36,903 nt of DNA from JAJFUE01 sp039683515 (lineage in GTDB: Bacteria > Sumerlaeota > Sumerlaeia > MVZB01), in the NCBI GenBank assembly GCA_039683515.1, contig JBDKRG010000014.1, forward strand, positions 1-36,903, written 5' to 3'. Positions 16,282 to 24,112 of the stretch are shown here, piece by piece (the first letter of the stretch is position 1; every line of letters begins with the position of its first letter). The notes under the pieces were generated by a model, which made no database searches, was not told where the DNA came from, and worked only from the letters and a program-made list of their open reading frames with translations. A program made the position numbers and the translations under genes.

Positions 16282-17502
16282 TTATTTGGCCTTGATGTCC
16301 ATGCAGTAGAGCTGCTTCTCGTCGCGCATATACAACCTTCCGTTGGCGATCGCCAGCGGGGCCCAGCGCTCGGCGCCCGGCGAGATCTCGTACTCGCTGA
16401 TCTTCCGCGGACCCTTGGGCGTCAGCTCGGCCAGGACCATCGTCCCCTTTTCGCCGAGGATGTAGTAGAGCCCGTCGGCATACGTCAGCTGCCCCTTGGT
16501 CGGGAACTCGCGCTCCTCGTCGGACCACTTCGCCGCGCCGGTCTTAAAGTCCACGCACGTCAGGACCTGGTCGCGGTAGCCGTAAAGCATCCCGTCCATC
16601 AGGATCGGCGTGCCGAAGTGCGCCTGGATATTCTGGTTCACCCAGAGCTTCGTGACCGGGTTGGGCTTGGTCATGTCGAGCTTGACGACCGTCGCGCCGT
16701 GCCGGTAACCGGAGCTGACGAAGACCATGTCCTCCCACGCGATCGGGCTGGCGGCGTTGACGTCGTATTTCGTCACCCACGGGAACGACCACAGGACCTT
16801 GCCGTCCTTCATGCGCACGCCGGCGACCTCCTTGCCGGCCGCGAAGACGAGCTGCTCGACGCCGCCCGCTTTCGACACCACCGGCGTGGAGTAGCCCTCG
16901 GGGCCGTTGCCGCTCTTCCAGATCGTCTCGCCGGTCTTCTTGCTGAGCGCCATGAACGCCGAGTTGTTATTGCCGCCGGGGTTGACGAACAGCATCTCGC
17001 CGACGATGAACGCCGACTGGGAGATCCCCCACGTGATGTTGGCCGAGCCGGCCAGCTTGAGGATGTTCTTCTGCCAGACCGGCTTGCCGTCGGCGACGCC
17101 GGCGCACACGAGCTCGCCGTTGCCGCCGATCGCGTAGACGAAGTTGCCGTCGACGGTCGGCGTGGCGCGCGGGCCGTCGTGGCTGTCGTTGGCGTCGTAA
17201 ATCGGCCCGATCGGCTGCTTCCAGAGCTCTTTGCCGGTCTTCTCGTCGAACGCGACGACGAACTGGCTGGCCTTGTCCTGGAACATCGTGTAGACGCGGC
17301 CGCCGGCGATGGAGATGGAGGAGTAGCCGGCTCCGAGCGGCGCGGTCCACAGCCTGGCGGGCCCGCCCGCGGGCCAGGCCTTGAGGAGGCCGGTCTCCCG
17401 GCTGATGCCGTTGTTGTCCGGCCCGTGGTAGCGCGGCCAGTCCTCGGCGCGGGCTGAAACGATGAACACGAACGCGATCAGAATGATGAGGCGCGGCTTC
17501 AT
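16282..17502 (-). CDS. Secreted PQQ-like beta-propeller protein
   Basis: This is a 406-residue protein from the ATG at 17502, with AAGGA about 8 nt upstream and a signal peptide MKPRLIILIAFVFIVSARA. The mature protein opens with DWPRYHGPDNNGIS, the signature start of PQQ/BamB-like eight-bladed propellers. It has repeated blades such as GKELWKQPIGP, GKPVWQKNI and GETIWKSGNGP. It most likely folds as a periplasmic propeller; most such proteins do not bind PQQ, and the function is unknown. It is downstream of, and paralogous to, the next gene, and the two share most blade motifs in the same order. A GCTTCG hairpin separates them. Confidence 0.88.
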   Translation of the reverse strand: MKPRLIILIAFVFIVSARAEDWPRYHGPDNNGISRETGLLKAWPAGGPARLWTAPLGAGYSSISIAGGRVYTMFQDKASQFVVAFDEKTGKELWKQPIGPIYDANDSHDGPRATPTVDGNFVYAIGGNGELVCAGVADGKPVWQKNILKLAGSANITWGISQSAFIVGEMLFVNPGGNNNSAFMALSKKTGETIWKSGNGPEGYSTPVVSKAGGVEQLVFAAGKEVAGVRMKDGKVLWSFPWVTKYDVNAASPIAWEDMVFVSSGYRHGATVVKLDMTKPNPVTKLWVNQNIQAHFGTPILMDGMLYGYRDQVLTCVDFKTGAAKWSDEEREFPTKGQLTYADGLYYILGEKGTMVLAELTPKGPRKISEYEISPGAERWAPLAIANGRLYMRDEKQLYCMDIKAK

Positions 17503-17550
17503 GGCGGCGATCCTTTCTCGCAAGTGCACCGGAAAATGAAAAAATTTCAA

Positions 17551-17573
17551 GGTCGCTTCGAGCCGAAGCGACC
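17551..17573. repeat. GCTTCG hairpin between PQQ-like genes
   Basis: GGTCGCTTCG-AGC-CGAAGCGACC is a perfect 10-bp stem with a 3-nt loop between the two tandem propeller genes. It is related to the element at 2085-2099. It may reduce or stabilise read-through transcription; this is inference. Confidence 0.7.
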
Positions 17574-17587
17574 TACTGACTTACCGA

Positions 17588-18823
17588 CTATTTTAAGGCC
17601 TTGACGTCGTAGCAGTATAATTTCTTCTCGTCGCGCAGGAAGAGCCTGCCGTTGGCGACGACCGGGGCGGCCCAGCGGCTCTCGCCTTCCGAGAAGACGA
17701 ACTCGCTGATTTTCCGGCAGCCGGCCGGCGTCAGCTGGGCCAGCGCCAGCGTGCCGTCCTCGCCCAGGACGTAGAACAGGCCGTCGGCAAAGGTCATCTG
17801 CGCCATCTTCGGCATGTCGTCGTTGTCGTCCTCCCACTTGAGGTTGCCGGCCGTGTCGATGCAGACCATGTCGTCCATCCGGTAGCCGTAGATGCAGTCG
17901 CCGAGCTTGACCGGCGTGTGGAAGTAGCACTGCATGGCGCGGGTCGTCCAGAGCTGCCGGGCGGGGTTGGCCTCGTTCTTCATGTCGAGCTGCACGACCA
18001 TCGCGCCGTGCACGTAGCCGCCGCTGATGAAGACCTTGTCGTCCCAGGCGATCGGGCTGACCGCGTTGAGGTGGTTCATCGAGCCCCACGGCGCGGTCCA
18101 CAGGATCTTGCCGTCGACCGGGCGGATGCCGACCAGGTCGGTGCCGTCGACGAACACCAGGTGCTCGACGCCGCCGGCGCGCGAGATCACCGGGGTCGAG
18201 TAGCCCGGGAAGTCGCTGCCGCTCTTCCAGGCGACCGCGCCGGTGTTCTTGTTGAGGGCGAGGAAGGCCGCCCCCTTGTCGCCGCCCGGGTTGAAGACGA
18301 CGAGGTCGCGGTAGACGAACGGCGATTGCGCCATCCCCCACCACTTGTCGCGCGGGACGGTGTTGCCGGCGATCTCGAGGATGTTCTTTTTCCAGATGAC
18401 CTTGCCGTCGGCGACGTTCAGGCAGGCGGCGATGCCGTTGCTGTCGTTGACCCACACCCGCTCGCCCTCGACGGTCGGCGTGGCGCGCGTGCCGTGCCAC
18501 CCCTCGCGGTCGCGGTAGATCGGGCCGGTCTGGGTTTTCCAGAGCAGGTCGCCGCTCTTCTCGTTGAACGCCGCGACCCACTGGCCCTGGCCGTCCTGGT
18601 ACATCGTGAAGACGCGGCCGGCGGCGACGGCGACGCTCGAGTAGCCGATCCCGAGCGGCGCCGACCAGAGCAGCTTCGGCCCGCCCGCCGGCCAGGCCTT
18701 GAGCAGACCCGTCTCCTTGCTGATGCCGTTGCCCTCGGGCCCGCGGTAGCGCGGCCAGTCTTCGGCCCGGATCGAACCGGCCATGAGCATGATGACGATG
18801 ACAACGAGATACCGGCGCATCAT
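17588..18823 (-). CDS. Secreted PQQ-like beta-propeller protein (paralogue)
   Basis: This is a 411-residue protein with signal peptide MMRRYLVVIVIMLMAGSIRA; GGAG lies 6 nt before the first ATG. The mature N-terminus DWPRYRGPEGNGISKETGLL closely parallels the downstream gene. Propeller blades follow (GDLLWKTQTGP, GKVIWKKNI, GAVAWKSGSDFPGYSTP, GKILWTAPWGS). The C-terminal LFLRDEKKLYCYDVKA matches LYMRDEKQLYCMDIKA in its neighbour. The pair is clearly a tandem duplication. A periplasmic location is expected; substrate and partner are unknown. It diverges from bshA across 107 bp. Confidence 0.88.
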   Translation of the reverse strand: MMRRYLVVIVIMLMAGSIRAEDWPRYRGPEGNGISKETGLLKAWPAGGPKLLWSAPLGIGYSSVAVAAGRVFTMYQDGQGQWVAAFNEKSGDLLWKTQTGPIYRDREGWHGTRATPTVEGERVWVNDSNGIAACLNVADGKVIWKKNILEIAGNTVPRDKWWGMAQSPFVYRDLVVFNPGGDKGAAFLALNKNTGAVAWKSGSDFPGYSTPVISRAGGVEHLVFVDGTDLVGIRPVDGKILWTAPWGSMNHLNAVSPIAWDDKVFISGGYVHGAMVVQLDMKNEANPARQLWTTRAMQCYFHTPVKLGDCIYGYRMDDMVCIDTAGNLKWEDDNDDMPKMAQMTFADGLFYVLGEDGTLALAQLTPAGCRKISEFVFSEGESRWAAPVVANGRLFLRDEKKLYCYDVKALK

Positions 18824-18930
18824 GGGTCTCTCCCCTCCGAGTTTGACAACCTCAAATCCTTGTTAAACTCACAAAATCGAAGGATAATCCTTATGATTCA
18901 ATGCGAGCAAGACATAAAGCAGGTTGATCC

Positions 18931-20103
18931 ATGAACGGAACGAGCCCGCACTCTCCCCTGCGGATCGGCATGGTCTGCTACCCGACGTACGGCGGCAGCG
19001 GGGCGGTCGCGACCGAGCTCGGGCGGCTGCTGGCGCGGCGCGGCCACACGATCCACTTCATCAGCCTGGCGCGCCCCTTCAGACTGGTCAACGACTTCCA
19101 CGAGAACATCTTTCACCACGAAATCGGCAGCGAAAGCTACCCGCTCTTCCAGGGCCAGCTCTACACGATCTCGGCGGCCGTCAAGATCACCGAGATCGTC
19201 CGCCATTTCGGGCTCGACCTCGTGCACCTGCACTACGCCCTGCCGCACGCGATCAGCGCCTGGCTCGCCCGCGAGATGCTCGGCGAGCACGGCAACATCC
19301 CGATCCTGACGACGCTGCACGGCACCGACATCACGCTCGTCGGCTCCAAGCCGTCCTACTACCCGGCCGTCAAGCTCGGCCTCGACCGCAGCGACCGGCT
19401 CACCGCCGTCTCGCAGTGGCTTTCCGACGAGACGTGCAAGCTGTTCCGGCTCTGCGGCGGCATCGACGTCATCCACAACTTCGTGGACACCACCGTCTTC
19501 ACGCCGCACTGCGCCGGCTGCGCGCGCGCCCACTACGCCGCCGAGGACGAAAAGATCCTCATGCACATCTCCAACTTCCGGCCGGTCAAGCGCCTGGCCG
19601 ACGTCGTCGCGATCTTCGCGCGCGTGAACGAAAGCATGCCGTCGCGACTGCTCCTCATCGGCGACGGGCCGGACCGGGAAAAGGCGGAGCTCGCCGCCGA
19701 GGAACTGGGCATCTCCGACCGCGTCCTGCTCCTCGGCAAACAACCGAGCGTCGAGCGCTTCCTGCCGCTGGCCGACCTGTTCCTGTTCCCGTCCGAGAGC
19801 GAGTCGTTCGGGCTGGCCGCGCTCGAGGCGATGGCGTGCGGGGTGCCGGTCGTCGGCGTGCGCGCGGGGGGGCTGCCCGAGGTGGTGACCGACGGCGAGA
19901 CCGGCGCTCTGCGGGCGCTGGGCGACATCGAAGCCATGGCCGAGGCCGCCCTCGAGATCCTTGCCGATCCCGAGCGCCGCAGGCACATGGGCCGGGTCGC
20001 CCGCCGCCGCGCCATCGACCGGTTCGAGGCCGGGATCATCGTCCCGCGCTACGAGGCGCTCTACCGCGAAATGGTTGCGCAGCAAACCGGCTCGTTCTTC
20101 TAG
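18931..20103 (+). CDS. bshA: N-acetyl-alpha-D-glucosaminyl L-malate synthase (BshA-type GT4)
   Basis: This is a 390-residue GT4-family glycosyltransferase whose N-terminus (IGMVCYPTYGGSGAVATELG) and block LVHLHYALPHAISAWLARE are the BshA signatures. They are joined by TLHGTDITLVG and a VTAVS-like RLTAVSQWL segment. The nucleotide-sugar half has HISNFRPVKRL, IGDGPDR and the E-x7-E motif in ESESFGLAALEAM. BshA joins GlcNAc to L-malate in the first step of bacillithiol synthesis. bshB and bshC are not in the window. A malate-independent GT4 role is possible, but the N-terminal motifs argue for BshA. The Shine-Dalgarno sequence is weak. It is a monocistronic gene between divergent and convergent-type neighbours. 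Confidence 0.87.
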   Translation: MNGTSPHSPLRIGMVCYPTYGGSGAVATELGRLLARRGHTIHFISLARPFRLVNDFHENIFHHEIGSESYPLFQGQLYTISAAVKITEIVRHFGLDLVHLHYALPHAISAWLAREMLGEHGNIPILTTLHGTDITLVGSKPSYYPAVKLGLDRSDRLTAVSQWLSDETCKLFRLCGGIDVIHNFVDTTVFTPHCAGCARAHYAAEDEKILMHISNFRPVKRLADVVAIFARVNESMPSRLLLIGDGPDREKAELAAEELGISDRVLLLGKQPSVERFLPLADLFLFPSESESFGLAALEAMACGVPVVGVRAGGLPEVVTDGETGALRALGDIEAMAEAALEILADPERRRHMGRVARRRAIDRFEAGIIVPRYEALYREMVAQQTGSFF

Positions 20104-20184
20104 ATGCATGATATTGCTTGACTTGGGAACATCCCTGGCCATATCCTCCACCAAACGGGACAGCGCATCGCCCGGCATCCCAAC

Positions 20185-20213
20185 GTGACAAGTTCCCCGA
20201 CTTGCAATATAGA
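20185..20213 (+). promoter_or_regulatory. Candidate promoter of the VCBS/beta-helix gene
   Basis: GTGACA at 20185-20190, a 17-nt spacer and TATAGA at 20208-20213 match a sigma-70-type promoter reasonably well. It lies about 65 nt before the chosen start codon. Confidence 0.45.
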
Positions 20214-20276
20214 ATCCATTTAGAGACTTTCAACATATCCGTCGTTGCATTCATTCCCAAGGCAAAGGGGTGCGCC

Positions 20277-23012
20277 ATGTTTCGTCATCATTTTATTCTG
20301 GTTTCCTGCTTGGCCTTCATGATCGCGGGCGGCGCCGGGCTCGCGCGGGCCAAATATGTCACCGACCCGTTTAACTGGTCGACCGGCCAGATCTCGACGA
20401 CCGACTACGGGGCATGGTCCCTCGACGTGGCGGACGCGGACAACGACCGCGATCTGGACGTGGCGGCGGCGATGCCGTACGCGAACACGATGGCGGTCTT
20501 CGAGAGCCGCGGCGGGTCCAAGCCGGCGTTCGTGCGCCACCTGCTCACGGACAAGGCCAGCGGCGGCGGCACCGTGAAGTTCGCCGACATCGACGGCGAC
20601 GGCGTGCGCGAGATCCTCGCCACCAAGACCGGCAGCGGGGAGGTCGTCTATTTCGACCTCGCCAACACCGCGACCCTCGCCTACGCGGAGAAATTGATCA
20701 GCTCCGACGAAACCGGCCCGATGGGGATCGGCGCGGCCGACCTCGACCGCGACGGCGACGTGGACGTGGCCGTTTCCAAGGGCGGCGGCGCCAACGTGAT
20801 CTGGTTCGAGAACCTCGGCACGGCGCCCCCGACCTTCACCCGCCACGTGATCGACTGGGGCCCCACCGGAGCCGGATCGCTCGCGGTGGGCGACGTAAAC
20901 CGCGACGGGCGGGTGGACATCCTCGTCTCCTCCATCGCCGAAAACAAGATCAACCTCTACCTCAACTTCGGCAACTGGTTCAGCCGGCAGGTCATCACCT
21001 CGACGCTCAAGGGGGCGACCAACGTCGGGGTGGCCGATTTCGACAAGGACGGGCGGCTGGACGTGTACGGCTTCGGGCATCAGGAGGATGAGCTCGACGT
21101 GTTCATGAACAACGGCGCGTTCGTCCCGGCGTTCACCAAAAACGTCATCTGGTTCGGCTACACTTTGGGCGGATTCATCATCTCGGCCGGCGACGTGGAC
21201 AACGACGGCCAAATCGACCTCGTGACCAACAAGCGCTGGTTCAGGAACACCGGCGGCGGGACCTTCCAGGCGATCCCAATCTATAATCACGAGTATAGCG
21301 CGAGCTCAATCGCGCTGGGCCGGATCGATCCGGACGCCTATCCGGACCTGATCGCCGGAGAGGGCGGCGGCATCTACTGGCACAAGAACGTCTACCTGAA
21401 CCCGGCCCACTACCGGCCGGCCAAGCGGTACCCCGAATCGGGCTTGCGGGAAGGGATCGGGAGCCCCCGGCTCGGCGTCCACGACACCAGCTACTTCTAC
21501 CCGGTCAAACGCGACGGCGCCCAGTGGCAGGTCAGCGCGACGAGCGATTTCTCCAATATCGTTTATGACGTCGTCACGGCTGAGCAGCTTCAGGTCATCC
21601 TGCCGCCGAACAGGTTGAGTCTCGACAAGCCGTACTTCTGGCGGGCGCGCTGGCGGTTCGGCGACGCCTGGTCGCAGTGGTCGAACACGGCGTCGTTCTG
21701 GACGGTGAAGGAAAAGATCCGCGTGTCGGGCACGACGACCCGGTTCGCGACGATCCAGGGGGCGATCGACGCCGCCGCGCCGGGCGCCACGGTCATCGTG
21801 CCGTACGCCGAATACGTCGAGAACATCGACTTCAAGGGAAAGAACATCCGGCTGCAGTCGCAGAACCCCGACAGCACGAAGACGGTGACGACGACGGTGA
21901 TCGACGGCAACGGGAAATCCCCCACGGTGCGCTTCGCCGGAAGCGAGGGGACGACCTGCTCGCTGGCCGGGTTCACGATCCGCAACGGCCTGCGAGGCAT
22001 TTACGGCAACAGCTGCCGGGCGCTCATCGAGAAGAACCTGATCACCGGCAACACCCCCGGCATCTCGCATGTGGCGGGGAACATCCGCTACAATCGTTTC
22101 ATCAAGAACACGTCACGGCCCGATTATTATTCGGCCGGCAACCCGAGCGCGATGTTCTACTGCAACGGCGTGATCGAGAACAATTATTTCGCGCAAAACA
22201 GCCGCGTTGTCGCCAAGGGCTGCGTCCTCGGCCAGATGCGCAACAATGTCTTCGTCGATAACGACGGCGACGTGCTCATCGAGTGCTACAACGTCCATGA
22301 CAACCGCATCGAGAACAACAAGGGGCTCGGCCTGGGGCTCTGCATCAACGTTCACGACAACGAAATCGTCGGCAATGCGGTGGGCCTGCAAAACTGCGAC
22401 AACATCCACGATAACCTGATCGCCGGGAACAAAAACACGTCGTGGGGCGGCGGGCTCGCGATTTCAACGAACATTTATCGCAATATCATCATGGGCAACC
22501 AGGGGCAATACGGCGGCGGTCTGTACCGGTGCTCGGGCGTGCACGACAACCTGATCGCCGAGAACAACGCATACATGGGCGGCGGGGCCGCCGATTGTTC
22601 GGATTTCTACAACAACACGGTCGTCGAGAACACCGCCACGCGCAGCGGCGGCGGCGTTTACGACAGCCCGGTCGTCGACTGCATCGTCTGGAGCAACAAG
22701 GCCCCGACGGATCCGCAGATTTCCAGCGCGCTAACGATGTATAGCTGCATCGCCGGCGTGGGCGCGTACAGCGGCAACATCTCCGCCGACCCGCAGTTTG
22801 TCAACGCCGCGGCCGGCGACTGGCGGCTCAAGGAGACGTCGCCGTGCATCGACGCCGGGGTGAAAACGAATTCGACAACAGACCTGCTGGGCGTCGCGCG
22901 CGGCCTTCTGTTCGTCGGCGGGCGCGGCGACGGCTCCAACTACGACATGGGGGCCTACGAATTCCAGCCGACACACTTCGGGGTGGGAAGCATCAACCCC
23001 ACGGGCGAATGA
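20277..23012 (+). CDS. Secreted VCBS-repeat / parallel beta-helix protein
   Basis: This is a 911-residue protein from ATG 20277 (AAAGGGG 6 nt upstream), with a signal peptide ending near residue 24 (GLARA). Residues ~40-350 hold about seven VCBS/FG-GAP-type units with Asp-rich turns (DNDRDLDVA, DIDGDGVREI, DLDRDGDVDVA, DVNRDGRVDI, DFDKDGRLDV, DVDNDGQIDL). A short beta-rich linker follows (~385-470). Residues ~475-860 form a right-handed parallel beta-helix, opening with ATIQGAIDAAAPGATVIVP and running through NxI/NxF ladder turns. The last part (SADPQFVN...SPCIDAG...GAYEFQP) is typical of beta-helix proteins of environmental bacteria. It is likely surface-exposed and may bind or cleave polysaccharide; no catalytic residues were identified. 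Confidence 0.85.
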   Translation: MFRHHFILVSCLAFMIAGGAGLARAKYVTDPFNWSTGQISTTDYGAWSLDVADADNDRDLDVAAAMPYANTMAVFESRGGSKPAFVRHLLTDKASGGGTVKFADIDGDGVREILATKTGSGEVVYFDLANTATLAYAEKLISSDETGPMGIGAADLDRDGDVDVAVSKGGGANVIWFENLGTAPPTFTRHVIDWGPTGAGSLAVGDVNRDGRVDILVSSIAENKINLYLNFGNWFSRQVITSTLKGATNVGVADFDKDGRLDVYGFGHQEDELDVFMNNGAFVPAFTKNVIWFGYTLGGFIISAGDVDNDGQIDLVTNKRWFRNTGGGTFQAIPIYNHEYSASSIALGRIDPDAYPDLIAGEGGGIYWHKNVYLNPAHYRPAKRYPESGLREGIGSPRLGVHDTSYFYPVKRDGAQWQVSATSDFSNIVYDVVTAEQLQVILPPNRLSLDKPYFWRARWRFGDAWSQWSNTASFWTVKEKIRVSGTTTRFATIQGAIDAAAPGATVIVPYAEYVENIDFKGKNIRLQSQNPDSTKTVTTTVIDGNGKSPTVRFAGSEGTTCSLAGFTIRNGLRGIYGNSCRALIEKNLITGNTPGISHVAGNIRYNRFIKNTSRPDYYSAGNPSAMFYCNGVIENNYFAQNSRVVAKGCVLGQMRNNVFVDNDGDVLIECYNVHDNRIENNKGLGLGLCINVHDNEIVGNAVGLQNCDNIHDNLIAGNKNTSWGGGLAISTNIYRNIIMGNQGQYGGGLYRCSGVHDNLIAENNAYMGGGAADCSDFYNNTVVENTATRSGGGVYDSPVVDCIVWSNKAPTDPQISSALTMYSCIAGVGAYSGNISADPQFVNAAAGDWRLKETSPCIDAGVKTNSTTDLLGVARGLLFVGGRGDGSNYDMGAYEFQPTHFGVGSINPTGE

Positions 23013-23019
23013 CAAAAGG

Positions 23020-23049
23020 GCCCCGGATGGCGATGGCGCCGTCCGGGGC
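23020..23049 (+). terminator. GC-rich stem-loop after the beta-helix gene
   Basis: GCCCCGGA (23020-23027) pairs with TCCGGGGC (23042-23049), with further inner pairing. The downstream ATTTCGATTTC is only moderately T-rich, so it is a probable but weak terminator. Confidence 0.55.
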
Positions 23050-23080
23050 ATTTCGATTTCGATCGGGCGGGTGGGTCGAG

Positions 23081-23145
23081 TTTCGATTCTCGATTACGAT
23101 TACGACGCACGGGCACGAATACGGGCACGAATACGGGCACGGGCG
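23081..23145. repeat. CGATTACGATTACGA run with 12-bp tandem units
   Basis: A CGATTACGATTACGACGCAC run leads into GGGCACGAATAC repeated at 23111-23122 and 23123-23134, with a partial third copy. The first part matches 16221-16260. It lies between two genes that converge from the left and right. Confidence 0.75.
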
Positions 23146-23165
23146 CGATGACGGGCTTGGAATTT

Positions 23166-24092
23166 CTACTGCACGGCGCCCTTCGTGATCTTCATGAAGA
23201 TGTCCTCGAGGTTGACTTCCTTCTCCGAGAAGCCGGTCACCTTGACGCCGCCGGCGATCAGCTTCTCCATGAGCACGCTCGGGTCGTCCATCTCGAAATC
23301 GATGCCCACGAGCAGTTCCTCGCCGTCGGCTTCGACGCTGCGCACGCCGGGCTGGCCGGTCAGCAGGTCGACCGCCCGGGCCGCGTCGCCCTTGATCTTG
23401 ATCTCGATCTCGCGGCTCCCCTGCAGGTTGCGCGTGATGTCGTCGACGGCGCCGGCCACCAGCAGCTTGCCGCGCTCGACGATGCCGATCGTGTTGCAGA
23501 AGTCGGAGAGCTCGGTCAGGATGTGCGAGCTGATCAGGATCGTCTTGCCCATCTTGCGCAGCTCCTTGAGGAGCTCGCGGAACTCGATGCGGGCGCGCGG
23601 GTCGAGGCCGCTGGCCGGCTCGTCCAGCAGCAGGACCTTGGGGTCGTGGACGAGCGTCTTGGCGAAGCACAGGCGCTGCTTCATGCCGCGGCTGAGCGAC
23701 TCGACGTAATCGTCGCGCTTGCCGGTCAGGTCGGTCAGCTCCAGGACGTCGTTGATGATCTGCGCCCGGCGCGAGGACTGGATCCGGTACGCCGCCGCGA
23801 AGAAATCCAGGTATTCCCAGACCTTCATGTCGTCGTAGACGCCGAAGAAGTCGGGCATGTAGCCGATCACCCGCTTGACGTCGTCGACGTCGCGCAGGAC
23901 GTTGTAGCCGCAGATCTCGGCGTAGCCGTCGGTCGGCCGGATGAGCGTGGCGAGCATTTTGATCGTCGTCGTCTTGCCGGCGCCGTTGGGGCCGATGAAG
24001 CCGAAGATATCCCCCTCGTTGATCTCGATGTCGAGGTGATCGACGGCGGTCAGGTTGCCGAAGACTTTCGTCAGGTTGATCGTGCGGATCAT
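23166..24092 (-). CDS. ABC transporter ATP-binding protein of the three-permease operon
   Basis: This is a 308-residue ATPase. Walker A GPNGAGKTT lies at 34-42, the signature LSRGMKQR at 133-140, Walker B VLLLDEP at 153-159 with the usual ASGLD, and the switch histidine at 190. It has the C-terminal extension typical of ABC-2/GldA-like exporters. The start codon follows the previous gene's stop by 20 nt, with AAGG about 9 nt upstream. It is the last gene of a five-gene minus-strand operon. Its most likely job is to power the paralogous membrane proteins upstream; the substrate is unknown. Confidence 0.92.
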   Translation of the reverse strand: MIRTINLTKVFGNLTAVDHLDIEINEGDIFGFIGPNGAGKTTTIKMLATLIRPTDGYAEICGYNVLRDVDDVKRVIGYMPDFFGVYDDMKVWEYLDFFAAAYRIQSSRRAQIINDVLELTDLTGKRDDYVESLSRGMKQRLCFAKTLVHDPKVLLLDEPASGLDPRARIEFRELLKELRKMGKTILISSHILTELSDFCNTIGIVERGKLLVAGAVDDITRNLQGSREIEIKIKGDAARAVDLLTGQPGVRSVEADGEELLVGIDFEMDDPSVLMEKLIAGGVKVTGFSEKEVNLEDIFMKITKGAVQ

Positions 24093-24112
24093 CGTCGTGC
24101 CTTTCCGGTTTG

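Noticed and set aside
23111..23145. 12-bp GGGCACGAATAC tandem units considered as a CRISPR-like array
   Set aside because: Units are contiguous with no unique spacers, too short for CRISPR repeats, and no cas genes are nearby.
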